Shown here in pieces: positions 47,704 through 57,714 of a stretch of 64,000 bases of DNA. The notes under the pieces are model-generated. The model did not search any database. It was not told the DNA's origin and saw only the letters and a program-made list of their open reading frames with translations. The stretch's first letter is position 1; every line of letters begins with the position of its first letter. The DNA comes from Nilaparvata lugens (Eukaryota > Arthropoda > Insecta > Hemiptera > Delphacidae): NCBI RefSeq assembly GCF_014356525.2, contig NC_052511.1:17087236-17151235 (forward strand). Direction: 5' to 3'. A program made the position numbers and the translations under genes.

Positions 47704-48294
47704 CAGAGTGACACAGAATAACGGGAACTTTTAAAAACGCCATAAAACATTAGTGGGAAGGGCAAAATTTATTCTATTCAAACTAATGTAAAGTTCAAGT
47801 CTTGCCATTTGAGAATTATTAATAACATCTATCACTTTTTGACAATTACTTCTTCAAGATGGCTTCCTCCTACACGAATACACTCTTGGAATCTGTGTTG
47901 AGATTCCTGAACGATTGCTGCAACATTTCAGCTGGGATATTGTTAATTTCATTTTGAATTGTCTGTTATGATTCAACCACAGTTATTGGTCAAGATGTGA
48001 AAACGTTTGATTTGAGATAGCTCCACAACAGAAAATCGCAGGTGGACAGATCATGGGACAGGAAACGCATATATTGCAGCGATCAATGAGGAATCGTCAA
48101 CAAAGGTTTCAAGAGTGTATTCGTTCAGGAGGAAGCCATCTTTAAGAAGTAATTGTCAAAAAGTGATAGATGTTATCAATAATTCTCAAATGGCAAGTCT
48201 TGAATTTTACATTAGTTTGAATAAAATCATTTTTGCCCTTCCCACTAATGTTTTATGGCGTTTTTAAAAGTTCCCGTTATTCTGTGTCACTCTG
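47704..48294 (-). pseudogene. Tc1/mariner-type element with transposase 3' remnant
   Basis: 591 bp, flanked on both sides by TA (47702-47703 and 48295-48296), the target of this superfamily. Inverted ends of about 185 bp start CAGAGTGACACAGAATAACG. Between the arms the minus strand reads HDLSTCDFLLWSYLKSNVF, the late-catalytic motif of the transposase, and further on EINNIPAEMLQQSF and ECIRVGGSHLEEVIVKK with a stop. The last of these lies in the left arm, so the right arm is an inverted copy of the 3' end of the gene. Several frame breaks; the N-terminal part is missing; not autonomous. Confidence 0.87.
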
Positions 48295-48638
48295 TATGTG
48301 AAATTATTTCTATGAGGTAGCATCTTTATAGTATCATTGCGTAAATGTTCAAGAATATTATTAATCACAGCGATATCATATAGACAAATTATATAGTTAT
48401 ATATAGACATAACTTTGAACACAATAAACTGAATAAACCTAAACAAAACCTGTGAACAGGGTAGTTTTTCAAAACTAAACAAAATTCAAACTACAACATT
48501 ATTATTAAGATTCTATCAGCAACCTACTTCATGACTACTGCAAAGTAGGCCTATTTCGTGAACATTAATTTACAGTAAAAGTAAAAGTTACTAATTAAAC
48601 ATTAAACCAGCACCTGTAACATACATGTACCATAGCTA

Positions 48639-49015
48639 CAGTGAGGTTCACGTTATGATGACAGTATTATTTGATCAACATTGGTGTTGCTATCCTTGCC
48701 TATTATTCGACAAAGCAGATTGCGCTATCCTTCTCTAGCTCCGCAAAGTTGCCAGATAGTTTTTTAGCAATGTATAAATATCATTAACAGGATATTTAAT
48801 CTCAACTATTTATCATTAAATTATTAAAAAATATATTTTCTTGGTGAATAAAATATAATGTTTTATTTGAAACATGAATGAAAAGTTAATATTACACCAG
48901 ATATACCGGTATCAAATATACAGCTATCCTTTACAGAAGGCAGTGGCAAGGCAGAGAATCGGCAACGCTGTTCTCTTATCTTTCTCCACTGCCATTACAT
49001 CGTGGACCTCACTAT
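48639..49015. mobile_element. TIR element (GTGAGGTCCACG family), 377 bp
   Basis: Left end ACAGTGAGGTTCACGTTATG, right end ATTACATCGTGGACCTCACT. Inside the left arm TGTTGCTATCCTTGCC and near the right end GGCAGTGGCAAGGCAGAGAA. No coding capacity. It lies just downstream of SmD3. Confidence 0.75.
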
Positions 49016-49445
49016 ATAATCGATTCAATGCTATAACATCACTAAGGTAACGGGAAATACTGTACTAGATTTGATGGTACTTATAAAGCTGACCACGGAC
49101 GATTATTTCAACAAGCCAACAGAATGTCACGATGTCCTACGATTGGCTGAGAGAATCAACTCTTGGTGAGAATCAGCCAATCGTGGGACATATTGGGTGG
49201 TACATAAATGTAAAACAGGCTTGTTTGAACGATTGTCCATGTCCGGCTACAAATTAACCCATAAGTAGAACGATAAAATGTTTTATAACACAATGAAATA
49301 TGTAATATTTGAGGGTTTATTAAATTATGCAATAGTATTGAACCGACTTCAAACTAGGAAAATATCACATTCCACCAAATAGTAAGCAGTCTAATGATCC
49401 CACAAGGAAAAGCAATAAATTAAAATAAATTTTACATTACAATAC

Positions 49446-49451
49446 TTTATT
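49446..49451 (-). terminator. poly(A) signal of SmD3
   Basis: AATAAA on the minus strand about 170 bases after the SmD3 stop codon. No other canonical signal lies between the stop and this one, so a short 3' UTR ending near 49430 is expected. Confidence 0.6.
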
Positions 49452-49622
49452 AGACGAATGTTTCTAAAGATACTTAATACATACGATACTTGACGATAGT
49501 AAAAGATATTTAGAGGATATTTGACAATACTAACGATATTTGAGGTCAATGAAGTTCGTACAGGTTTACACAGTCATGATGTATACAAAAATGGAAAAGT
49601 TGAAAATTAGAGTGGAAGAGTT

Positions 49623-49750
49623 TCAACGGCGCGATGGGCCTTCCCCTCCTCCTCCGCCTCCTCTAGAACTGCCTCCTCGTCCCCCTTGCCATCCTCCTCT
49701 GCCCTGCGGACGATGACCGCCGGAGAAACCCTCTCTACCTCTTCCACGAG
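49623..49750 (-). CDS. SmD3: SmD3, exon 2 (RGG tail)
   Basis: Acceptor TTGCTTTTTGCAG ends at 49751. The split codon G|CT is completed, and the exon encodes residues 106-147: RGRGREGFSGG, then GRGGWQGGRGGSSRGG, a Gly run, and a final SRR before TGA (49625-49623). Arg-Gly dipeptides at the C-terminus are characteristic of SmD3 and in the family are symmetrically dimethylated, which promotes SMN-dependent snRNP assembly. The tail is clearly longer and richer in glycine than the human one. An unrelated-looking minus-strand frame (62 codons) over the same bases is out of phase. Confidence 0.9.
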
Positions 49751-51041
49751 CTGCAAAAAGCAAATTACAATATTGTTTAAACATTCCAAGTACAAAGAAT
49801 TATAATCATTTTTCTAACAATCCAAAGAGTGCAGGGTATTTTTAAATACTTTGACAAAACTATTTGTTTTTAAAAACTTTAAACCACTTTTCAAACATAC
49901 CAAACCCCATTTATTAAATTAAGGACAAGCAGTGTGGTCAATCGATTGTTCACAAAAGAAAGGTAAGTATCCTGTGTCTGAAGACATGGAGAAAATATAG
50001 CATGAGGGGATATCCCATGGTATAGGGCGTTTATGTTCCACATTTCACTGTTAACTCGAGCTGATAGTCCAAGTGAAGCTATGTGACTCTAGTAGTCACT
50101 CATACTGTGCCGTTCTTACACTGTCCCCGGCGAAAACAGGAATAAAATCGACATAAGTCGGCTTGAGATAACAAAAAATCGGCTTAAAATTTGGAACATA
50201 AACGACCTATACCATGTGATATCTTCTTATCCGAGCTTCTCTCAATACTGAAGACCCGCGTCTAAACAACATACGTCAGCTTTAGTTTTCAAAGAACTCA
50301 GTTGAAGATGTTCATGTTTTAATTGAATAGGTTTCTGTTCCCATTGTTTTTAAACTGAAAAATTTTTGAGATCATGAGTTTTCGATTGAATTTGCTTTGT
50401 TGTTGAAGGGCTGTATATCTGTTCTACATGTTGGTGCCTCTGAATGATTAACCGTGTACAATTGCTAGTCTACAATAGAAATCTGCAACAAAATACAGCA
50501 TATCATAATGTTAAGGGCATAAGTGGTGCAGTGAAGTGTCTGCCTTCCATTAACATAGTTTAATATTTTATTCATATTGATTAAGCACACATAAATTCCT
50601 TTACAAATATTTTTTTTTAATTAATAGGCTAGATGTTATTTAACTATTCATATTTTCAACAGTGAGAGATTCAATCTTCATTTCTTTTTCATTTATAAGC
50701 TATTTCAACAAATTCATCAATTAAGAAATTTCGAATACCTCCAATCAATTTTATTATGTAAGCTTTACTTTTTAGCTACGGTAGGCTACTCAATATAAAG
50801 TTGAAGAATATACCGTAATTAGAAAACATGATTTCCAGGTTGTGATATTGAACTTATTTCTGTTTAAGGTAGTCCTAGGCCTACAAGGGTAGGTTGGACA
50901 ATCATATGACTTCTTACATCATCATAGATTTCTTTTTAATACTGTATTTAATTTATTTTTAATATTTGCTAGAACAGGCAATTAAGGTAAAAGGAGCTAT
51001 AAGTTATCTGAAGCTCCTGCGATTGCCATTCTAGGAGCTTA

Positions 51042-51126
51042 TGGCCCGGCTGCACAAAAGCCTGTTAAATTTAAATCATGTTTATTAAATGCCACGAGAA
51101 CCAATCAGAGAAGCCTTCTTTTCTAA
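51042..51126. mobile_element. palindromic MITE, left half
   Basis: GGCCCGGCTGCACAAAAGCC through GAACCAATCAGAGAAGCCTT and then stops at the family centre, where the reverse-oriented CTTTCCTTGCC repeat begins. No convincing second half is found after 54318, only a weak TTCTCTGTCTGGTCTC. Confidence 0.7.
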
Positions 51127-51285
51127 AAAAAATCTGGTGTGGTACACTCACACAACTTTCCTTGCTTATTGAACTGTATAGGTATGGGCACTCCAATTAA
51201 AAACAATGTATCAAATCTAATTGTCCAATCCGTCCGATGCGTGCCGTCCGTTTGATGACAATCTGTGTGCGTCTACCTTAAAGGT

Positions 51286-53414
51286 GCATTTTCGTTTGTG
51301 CGTAAATTTCCGCAGTCGACGACGGCAAACATTGTTGACATTCATATTGCCCAAAATTACACTGCCGATTTGGAAACCCCAGTCCTGGGCAACGACCTCA
51401 ATATTAAGTACTAGCAGGTAACCCGTGCTTCGCAAGGGTCTATTTTAAAACTTGACGTAATGAAATCCAGAAGAATTCACAATAGGCATATAAGAATCCT
51501 TGGTTGATTAAGAATTTATAAGCAGCATTTCAAGTAAATCAGTCCAGTAGTTCAGACGTGATGATGCGTCAAACATAATTTCCCTATCCTCTACACGTGT
51601 ATACGTCTTTAAGCCAGTTCTTTCCTCTATTATAGTATAGAAGATGATAGATATATCATCCATTTATCTATCATCTTCTATACTATAATAAAGGAAATGA
51701 ATGAGAATAAATTTTGAAAGGTTTTAGATATCGATGTGTGGTTTTCACCATACCTTTTCTCTGGAAATCCTGTATCGGAATCATGTATCATATGACCACC
51801 TTTCAATTAAAGAAAGAAGTTGAATTTAAAATGGTGGTTCAAAATGGCGGAAAAAATTTGGGTGCGACGGAAAACCTGTTTTTATCATTCGAAAAGGATC
51901 CCCAATCATACCTATCTTCTAATTTCCCTTTTAATAGAAATGTTCTGCTGCTTCCTTACAACAACTAAAAGCATGACAAATAATTGAAAACTTGACAAAC
52001 TGAAAACTTGATGTGATCAAATATTGAAGAATTTAAAATAGGTTCATGACCATCCTCGGTTAAGCAAGAATCTATTATTATGCAGAATTTCAAGTTAATC
52101 AGTCCAGCAGTTCAGACGTGATGATGCGTCAAACATAATTTTCCTATACTACTTTACACCTGTATACGTGAATAATCCAGTTCTTTAATATAATAATATT
52201 TTTTAATTCCGACCATATGATTTGGTGATTTTTTTATGAAATTGTATGTACTATTAATGATGTTTGAACACTAATTCTGAAAAATTTAGAAGGAAAATTG
52301 AAATCTGGGCTTCCAGGTGCAAGAGATTGATATTTTTAGAATCTATGTTCAAATTTGGAGATCTAAATCATTCCCGTTTTTCCGGTATACAATCCACAAG
52401 TTGACATGTTTTGATGCGAACAAACGAACACAAACAAACACAACCCTACTCTCTCATATTATAAAGGAGTCCAGTATCAAGTAGTATTTTAAGTGTGCTA
52501 AAAAAGCTGATCAAATAATTTTTATTATTGGAGAATTAAACATTTCTAATAATATCAACATATTGCCATTTGGAAATATGAAAAAGTATAAGCTCAACCT
52601 GCCCCATTAAAACATAAATATTAAGCTTTGCTCATTATTTATTTATAAACAGAACACAATTATTATTGATTTATAAACAGAACACAATTATTCAAAATGA
52701 TTGGGGAATGACAGCCTAAAACTGTTTCTTCCCCGAATTTTGATTTATACACTATAAATGGTCCAAAAAGTAGGTTATGTTTCATACACTTTAATTCAGG
52801 TCCAATTTTCAGTCAAAATATTTAAAAACAGAAAAATTCTAATTTAGATGGTTTACAAACCAAATTGAATAACAAAATAACTCTCATTAATCACTTAAAA
52901 CTAAAATAATTATTAAATTTGAATATTATAATATAAACTAATTTAGAGTGATAAACCATGTCATGTCAACAAATCAGATTATTTTGATAAAATTTCTAGA
53001 TAATATTTCTCGCGAGATACGGTTAGCTGATTGAAAGATTACACAGCTGATCTTCCACACAGGCACACGCATCTTCTGTTATCGACAGACGACAAAATTA
53101 TCATCTGTTCTCCCAAGGATAAATTATCCTTTCAATGTCCATCAGCGAGTTTCCCCAAGGATGAGACTTAGTGCAATCGAATTTTTGTATCATGGGCCCA
53201 CTATGTTCCAAATTTTGTGAAAATCGTTAGAGCCGTTTTTGAGATCCGTTGAACATAAATAACCAGATATAAAAATATAAACAGACATACAGAAATTGAA
53301 ATCGCTTAATATAATAGGATTAAACATAATCTTTTAGGTTATGTTAGACAAATTGAAATCTACCCAATCTGAGATTCTCTCCGTCGACGACAGCATTTAC
53401 GCACAAACGAAAAC
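51286..53414. mobile_element. composite insertion with TTCGTTTGTGCGTAAAT inverted ends
   Basis: Inverted ends of about 35-40 bp: TTTTCGTTTGTGCGTAAAT and GTCGACGACGG at 51286-51325, and the complement at 53381-53414. Inside are two related pieces (51420-51620 and 51990-52180), both with GTTCAGACGTGATGATGCGT CAAACATAATTT (break mine), and a perfect local palindrome at 51637-51690. It also holds a tail resembling RTE-type LINE 3' ends (53120-53325). An 84-codon open frame at 51714-51968 lies between the two pieces and is unrecognised. Confidence 0.5.
53120..53325 (+). mobile_element. possible RTE-type LINE 3' end
   Basis: AAATTTTGTGAAAATCGTTAGAGCCGTTTTTGAGATCC, ACAGACATACAGAAATTG and TATAATAGGATTA in this order resemble the 3' ends of RTE-clade LINEs in arthropods (the first string is given as two words: AAATTTTGTGAAAATCG, TTAGAGCCGTTTTTGAG). 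No coding part remains. The assignment rests on recalled pattern only. Confidence 0.35.
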
Positions 53415-54486
53415 CCAGCTTTAGCCTCATTCAGTGTCTTGTAAAAATTAGAATAATAAATAAATAGTTTCTAATTGAATAATTCTTAAAAACGAGAACA
53501 ATTTAGGGAAATAAAATAATGACGATTGGCGGCTACATAATTTAAACTACGATCATCCTATTGTATATTATATTGTTTTTAGAGTAGGTACATTTTCCTT
53601 TGTGTAAATTGTGAAATTTGATGATTTTTCAAAAGTCGTCTAAAAAGCAGTTCTACAGATAAAATATCTCGACTGTGGTCTTCTGAATAAACTGCTACCT
53701 ACCTATCTACCTACCTCATGCACGAGAAGGAGGATAAAAAGCCCATTGTTCAAGGATGTGGTGGACCCCCTGTTAATTTCCCAGGAAGGATAAATACTCT
53801 TGCCAGTTGATAGAGATGATAAATAACTATACAGGATATGAATTTGAAAAGAATCGGTCAAGTCCTTTTTCAAATAGTAGTAAAAATTTAAGAAAATCCA
53901 TTTTTTTCAAAAATATTATAGAGCTCCTGCAATTTTTCCAGAAATGAGACTCCTGTCATTTGATAGGGTTCATAAATAGCTATACAGGGCATCAATTTAA
54001 AAAAAATCGTTGAAGCCATTTTTGAGAAAACGTGAAAAACAAGGGTTTTTAGTCATTATCCGCCATCTTGAATTTAATTTTGTTGAATTTCTTATTGTCG
54101 GATTCTCATAGTATGAGGACCTTGAGTTTAAAATTTCAAGTCAATCAGTAGCCTAATATTAAAAATGGAGATATCGTGTTCACAGACATACACCTAAAAA
54201 TCATATTTTTGGACTGATGGGACCTTGAAACGTATAGAAAACTTTAAATTAGGTTACCTCAATTTTTTTGGAAAGCAATACTTTCCTTACCAATGGTAAT
54301 GGGGCAAGGAAAGTAAAAAATTATTCTCTGTCTGGTCTCAGAGCGTCTTAGGGTTTAGGCTATTATATTGAATGCGTGTATGTGCAAGTGCATGTCAGAT
54401 TATGCATGAGCCGATTTGTAATTTTTCTAGTGTTTTTTTATTGTTATTGATATAATAAAATTATGTAAAATAATTATTTTATTTAC

Positions 54487-54802
54487 CATGAGCTCTGATT
54501 ATCGCAGACTTTCCTCTGCCGGCTGAAGCATGTCCTTTGGAACCCGGTCTCTTGAACATTGGGGCGTTCTTCAACATATCTGGAAGTATCAAGAATCTAA
54601 TTTTTGAGCCTCTAATATAAATGTGCTCATATTGGGTCACTCTTCCGTCGCGATAGGTCACTGAGCAAGCTGACATCTCGCAATTCATATTATCGTCCGC
54701 TTCTATAAGTTTTCCTCTGTAGACTTCGCCTGTAACCACTTCACAGGTCACTATGTGACCCTCGGCTTCGTGTAGTATTTTTATTGGTATACCAATAGAC
54801 AT
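54487..54802 (-). CDS. SmD3: SmD3, exon 1 (Sm fold)
   Basis: Starts at the ATG at 54802-54800. It encodes residues 1-105 of small nuclear ribonucleoprotein Sm D3: [20 protein letters not shown], the Sm1 motif with [18 protein letters not shown] (residues 24-41) and the Sm2 motif [20 protein letters not shown] (61-80). Wording and spacing are those of metazoan SmD3. The RNA-contacting Asn-Met-Asn and Arg-Gly positions are intact. The protein forms a heterodimer with SmB within the seven-membered ring on U1, U2, U4 and U5 snRNA. The exon ends GCTCATG|GTAAAT at 54487/54486; joined to exon 2 it gives 147 residues. No break seen. Confidence 0.97.
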
Positions 54803-55337
54803 TTTCGCTGAGGGATTAATTTTGAGGCCTTTATTGAAACACCGAAAAAAGAGAAAAGTAAAACGTTTAAAAACGTTTTAATTAACCTGCAAGAGTTAGC
54901 TTGAACACAACACTACAATCACCAAATACGACGCCAAGCCAAGTGCCTTCTTGATTGCTCTATGCTCTGCTTTCTACTCCTTGCCAAAGCCATCTATATC
55001 TTGAGTTACAGAGTGTCCATGAGCTTCTTTGATTACACCGTAAAGAATATACGAAATGTGGTTGATTTCTCGTCGTCAAGTTTTACCAGATTAAAATATA
55101 CCTGAAAGCATATCTAAATGATTCATACTAACTTATGCATAATTGAGTTTACAAAATATTTGTAAAAAGTATGGGAACAACAAATTATTTATTTAAAAAG
55201 AAAAAATTGACAATATGTCTGATTGGAGAACCTATTTGAATAAAAGTTAATTTTCTGTCACATCAAAATTTTGGCCCGCCAACTTGAAACCATTTTTAAA
55301 CTGAATTTCAATTTTATTTTTTGAGAATGAGAATGTT
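54803..55337. other. 5' flank of SmD3
   Basis: Contains the 5' UTR and probably the promoter. No TATA box is evident at a convincing distance. On the minus strand CTCTTGCAGGTTAATT (near 54890) could be a 5' UTR splice acceptor. No other gene seen. Confidence 0.4.
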
Positions 55338-55623
55338 GTCATTTAGTCCAGGCAATGAATGCTCAAAAAGAGTATAAAGGGAAATGTTTGGAAGACAATT
55401 TTAGACCCCGCAGTTCTGTTTAAAGTATAGTAAGAAGGTAAACATATTAAGAGTCCCCACCCCTACCCACTGTGTTAAGGGGGTGGGGGTGGTTTAAAGG
55501 TACCATTTTTTGGTTTCTCGCAAAAAACTCAAAAACTATGTATCTTACAGACATAACTGTTATTTACAAAATTGAAGAGTACATAATTTCCTACAATATT
55601 CATTCCACAACTTTTTTATAATT

Positions 55624-56433
55624 TGTAATATTACATTTTTCTTCTCACATTGGAATCGAATCTTCAATTCGAGATCTATGGAACTTTATAGTAAATGTCA
55701 GAGTTATCAATAGACGGACAAATTTTTTGACGGAGAATTTATTATCGTAAATGTTTGTTGCATTGTTCCATAATGTCACCGAGGTAGGGTTAACAAATTA
55801 CTAAATAAATCGTTTATTTGAATAGAATATATGTATAAAAATTTAAAATAACATTTTCAAATTAAAGTTTTATTGAGAACAGATGTAGAATGTGAATTCT
55901 AAATTTATAAGTTATAATTTTGTGTTGACGTGTCTGTAAAGATCGATATTGAAGAGGGCGTTGTCTTTCGTGACTGGCAACTTGTGTCTTTTTCCTGTTG
56001 GACTTTCTTCTGAATATATGGCTGGCTGTTGCTTGTATAATTTTGTGCTCTGAGTTATTGTCTGTTTAAATGAATTTATTAATGTTTTAGAATGAAGTTT
56101 ATATAAATTTTTGTGCAAAATTCGCTATTAGTGTAGTAAAGCCAATAGCCACTGTGTTTCAACTGTAAACTAGATAAGTATTTTTAGTTCGTAATAATTC
56201 TGAAATCATTAGGCTTGTAAGTTATTGTTTTTTGTACATTTCTGTGTTTTGCAAAAAATTTTCATCTGAAGATTATAAGTTAATTTGCTCTGAAAACTGG
56301 ATTTCTCATTCATAGGCAATAGATCCATTCACAGTTTATCAAGTATCTATTTTATTGGAGCCGACAACTTTCCTTAGTGTGATAGGTGTTATATGCTATT
56401 CCAACCGTTTAAGGAAAAATTGGTAGCACGGCA
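55624..56433 (+). repeat. 5' LTR of the 6.7 kb element
   Basis: 810 bp, TGTAATATTACATT...AGCACGGCA. The only difference noticed from the 3' LTR is five rather than six T in GTATTTTTAGTTCG (near 56179). A 68-codon minus-strand open frame (56118-55912) is present in both LTRs and is a chance frame. Confidence 0.95.
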
Positions 56434-56618
56434 AAATGTTACCCCTGTGGTGGGACCGAATTACAAAATAAATATGTCCCAAATGGTACACTATGAAATC
56501 CCTGGTTATAAAAATTATTAGTAGGATAGATATCTTGATAGGTTGTGAATGGTTTGTTGCTGGGTAGGAAGTCGGTTCAAGAGAGATCAAGTTTTAATGA
56601 ATCAGTGCATATTACAAA

Positions 56619-57530
56619 ATGGCAAACATTAAAAATGATCTGAATCTTATAGCATTCTTAACACAAAGGTTTGATAAGCTAGATGCTAGATTTGATGAGC
56701 AAAATGCTAAGTTTAATGCTAGATTTGATGAGCAAAATGCTAGATTTGATGAGCAAAATGCTAGATTTGATGAACAAAATGCTAGATTTGATGAGCAAAA
56801 TGCTAAGTTTAATGCTAGGTTTGATGATATGAAGCAAGAATGTACTAATATAAGACTAGAGCAGGTTAGTATAAACCTTCTATTGAAAAGTGCACATGAA
56901 ACATTGAAAGATGAAGATGAAGATGAAAACAAATTGAAGCAGGATGATAGTAGTGTTAAGTTACAAGATCAACTCATTCAAGTTTCTGAAAATGTAGGCC
57001 TAGTTACTGTTGTTGAAAAAGTCAACCCAAATGAGATAGTAGAATTGAGTAAAGAAGTAGGTAGGGAGTTGTCTTCATTGAAAGTCAACTATCAAGAAAG
57101 TACTATTGCTACATTGAAGGTTAGGAAAACAGTAAACAAATCAAATGTTTCTATGGATCAGATTACTACATCGAAAGTTAGGAAAACAGTAAATAAAATG
57201 AATGATTACATGAGACAGGTTTCTGTAGAGGTTAGGAAAAATGTAATCAAAATGAATCTTGCTTTGAGTCAAGTTGATGAGTTCAACTTTCAACTGAAAA
57301 TTGAAAAGGTGTATGCAATGCATTTTCAAGTGAACATGACGAACTTTTGTAGGCAAAACTGCTTGGTTGAAACTAATGAACCCATGAATAATATCATGCT
57401 ATTGAAGAAAACAAAACGCAAAGTTTCCATTGATGTATTAGTATTCAAAGGTTGTTTCAAGTTGCTTATTTACAAGATTATGACAGTGAGTCACATGATG
57501 AAAGGGTATTCCCCAACACACAATGATTAG
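56619..57530 (+). CDS. gag-like ORF of the 6.7 kb element (303 codons)
   Basis: Starts at ATG 56619, 185 bases after the LTR. Residues 23-70 consist of exact ARFDEQN heptads (five) with AKFN spacers (two), encoded by 21 bp tandem units; an acidic and lysine-rich coiled-coil-like region follows. Up to MHF (about residue 235) it corresponds to the start of gag in the older copy. After that the two copies diverge and the capsid-like part and basic tail are missing, so this is an N-terminal gag domain with a foreign ending. It may promote assembly through the coiled coil; function is inference. A minus-strand open frame over the heptads is an artefact of the repeat. Confidence 0.7.
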   Translation: MANIKNDLNLIAFLTQRFDKLDARFDEQNAKFNARFDEQNARFDEQNARFDEQNARFDEQNAKFNARFDDMKQECTNIRLEQVSINLLLKSAHETLKDEDEDENKLKQDDSSVKLQDQLIQVSENVGLVTVVEKVNPNEIVELSKEVGRELSSLKVNYQESTIATLKVRKTVNKSNVSMDQITTSKVRKTVNKMNDYMRQVSVEVRKNVIKMNLALSQVDEFNFQLKIEKVYAMHFQVNMTNFCRQNCLVETNEPMNNIMLLKKTKRKVSIDVLVFKGCFKLLIYKIMTVSHMMKGYSPTHND

Positions 57531-57714
57531 GAATCCTGTGTTATGCCGGGATTCAGAATAGCATAATCGCTACACAGTGTATGGTAAGAGTCCATAATTG
57601 TGTCTTTTTTCTTTCCTGTAGCCTATTTTTCTTGGCCCTTAATCTTTTCAATTTTCGATTCTTTCCTGTCTTTGTGTAATATTCAGTAAATTTCTTCTAT
57701 GATGCATACCTTAA
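57445..57714 (+). other. possible pol 3' end joined to gag by deletion
   Basis: In a frame different from the gag-like ORF, 57460-57530 reads VAYLQDYDSESHDERVF and PNTQ before a TGA, protein-like in composition. It lies directly before sequence that precedes the shared 3' block. One reading is that this is the last part of integrase in this family, lost from the older copy. The sequence 57531-57714 has no counterpart in the older copy. Confidence 0.35.

Larger units (their letters stand above)
45417..48138. repeat. tandem duplication, copy 2 (about 2.72 kb)
   Basis: Begins within a MITE and ends inside the Tc1/mariner-type element, whose remaining right end continues uniquely to 48294. The order shows that the complete element at 47704-48294 was there before duplication and that copy 1 has its truncated version (44982-45416). 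The three bases ATC are shared at both breakpoints, a microhomology. Confidence 0.93.
51131..54318 (-). repeat. CTTTCCTTGCC-family repeat in the SmD3 intron, disrupted
   Basis: On the minus strand it starts near 54318 with CTTTCCTTGCCCCATTACCA and continues with TATACGTTTCAAGGTCCCAT and ACACGATATCTCC. A 100-140 bp diverged internal duplication follows (53770-54010), and the end GGAAAGTTGTGTGAGTG is at about 51170-51140. It is a diverged relative of the copies at 43023 and 45766. The middle (about 51215-53430) does not belong to the family and is an insertion. Confidence 0.65.
49751..54486 (-). other. SmD3 intron (4.7 kb) full of repeats
   Basis: Begins GTAAAT at 54486 and ends CAG at 49751. 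It contains half a MITE (51042-51126), a CTTTCCTTGCC-family repeat on the minus strand (51131-54318) and elements nested in it. The remainder (49760-51040) is AT-rich with nothing I can name. The intron separates the Sm fold from the RGG tail. Confidence 0.85.

Noticed and set aside
51714..51968. 84-codon plus-strand frame in the SmD3 intron
   Set aside because: Lies within nested repeats, on the strand opposite to SmD3, and matches nothing.
55912..56118. 68-codon minus-strand frame repeated at 61837-62043
   Set aside because: Lies inside both LTRs and is identical because the LTRs are; no domain and no supported expression.
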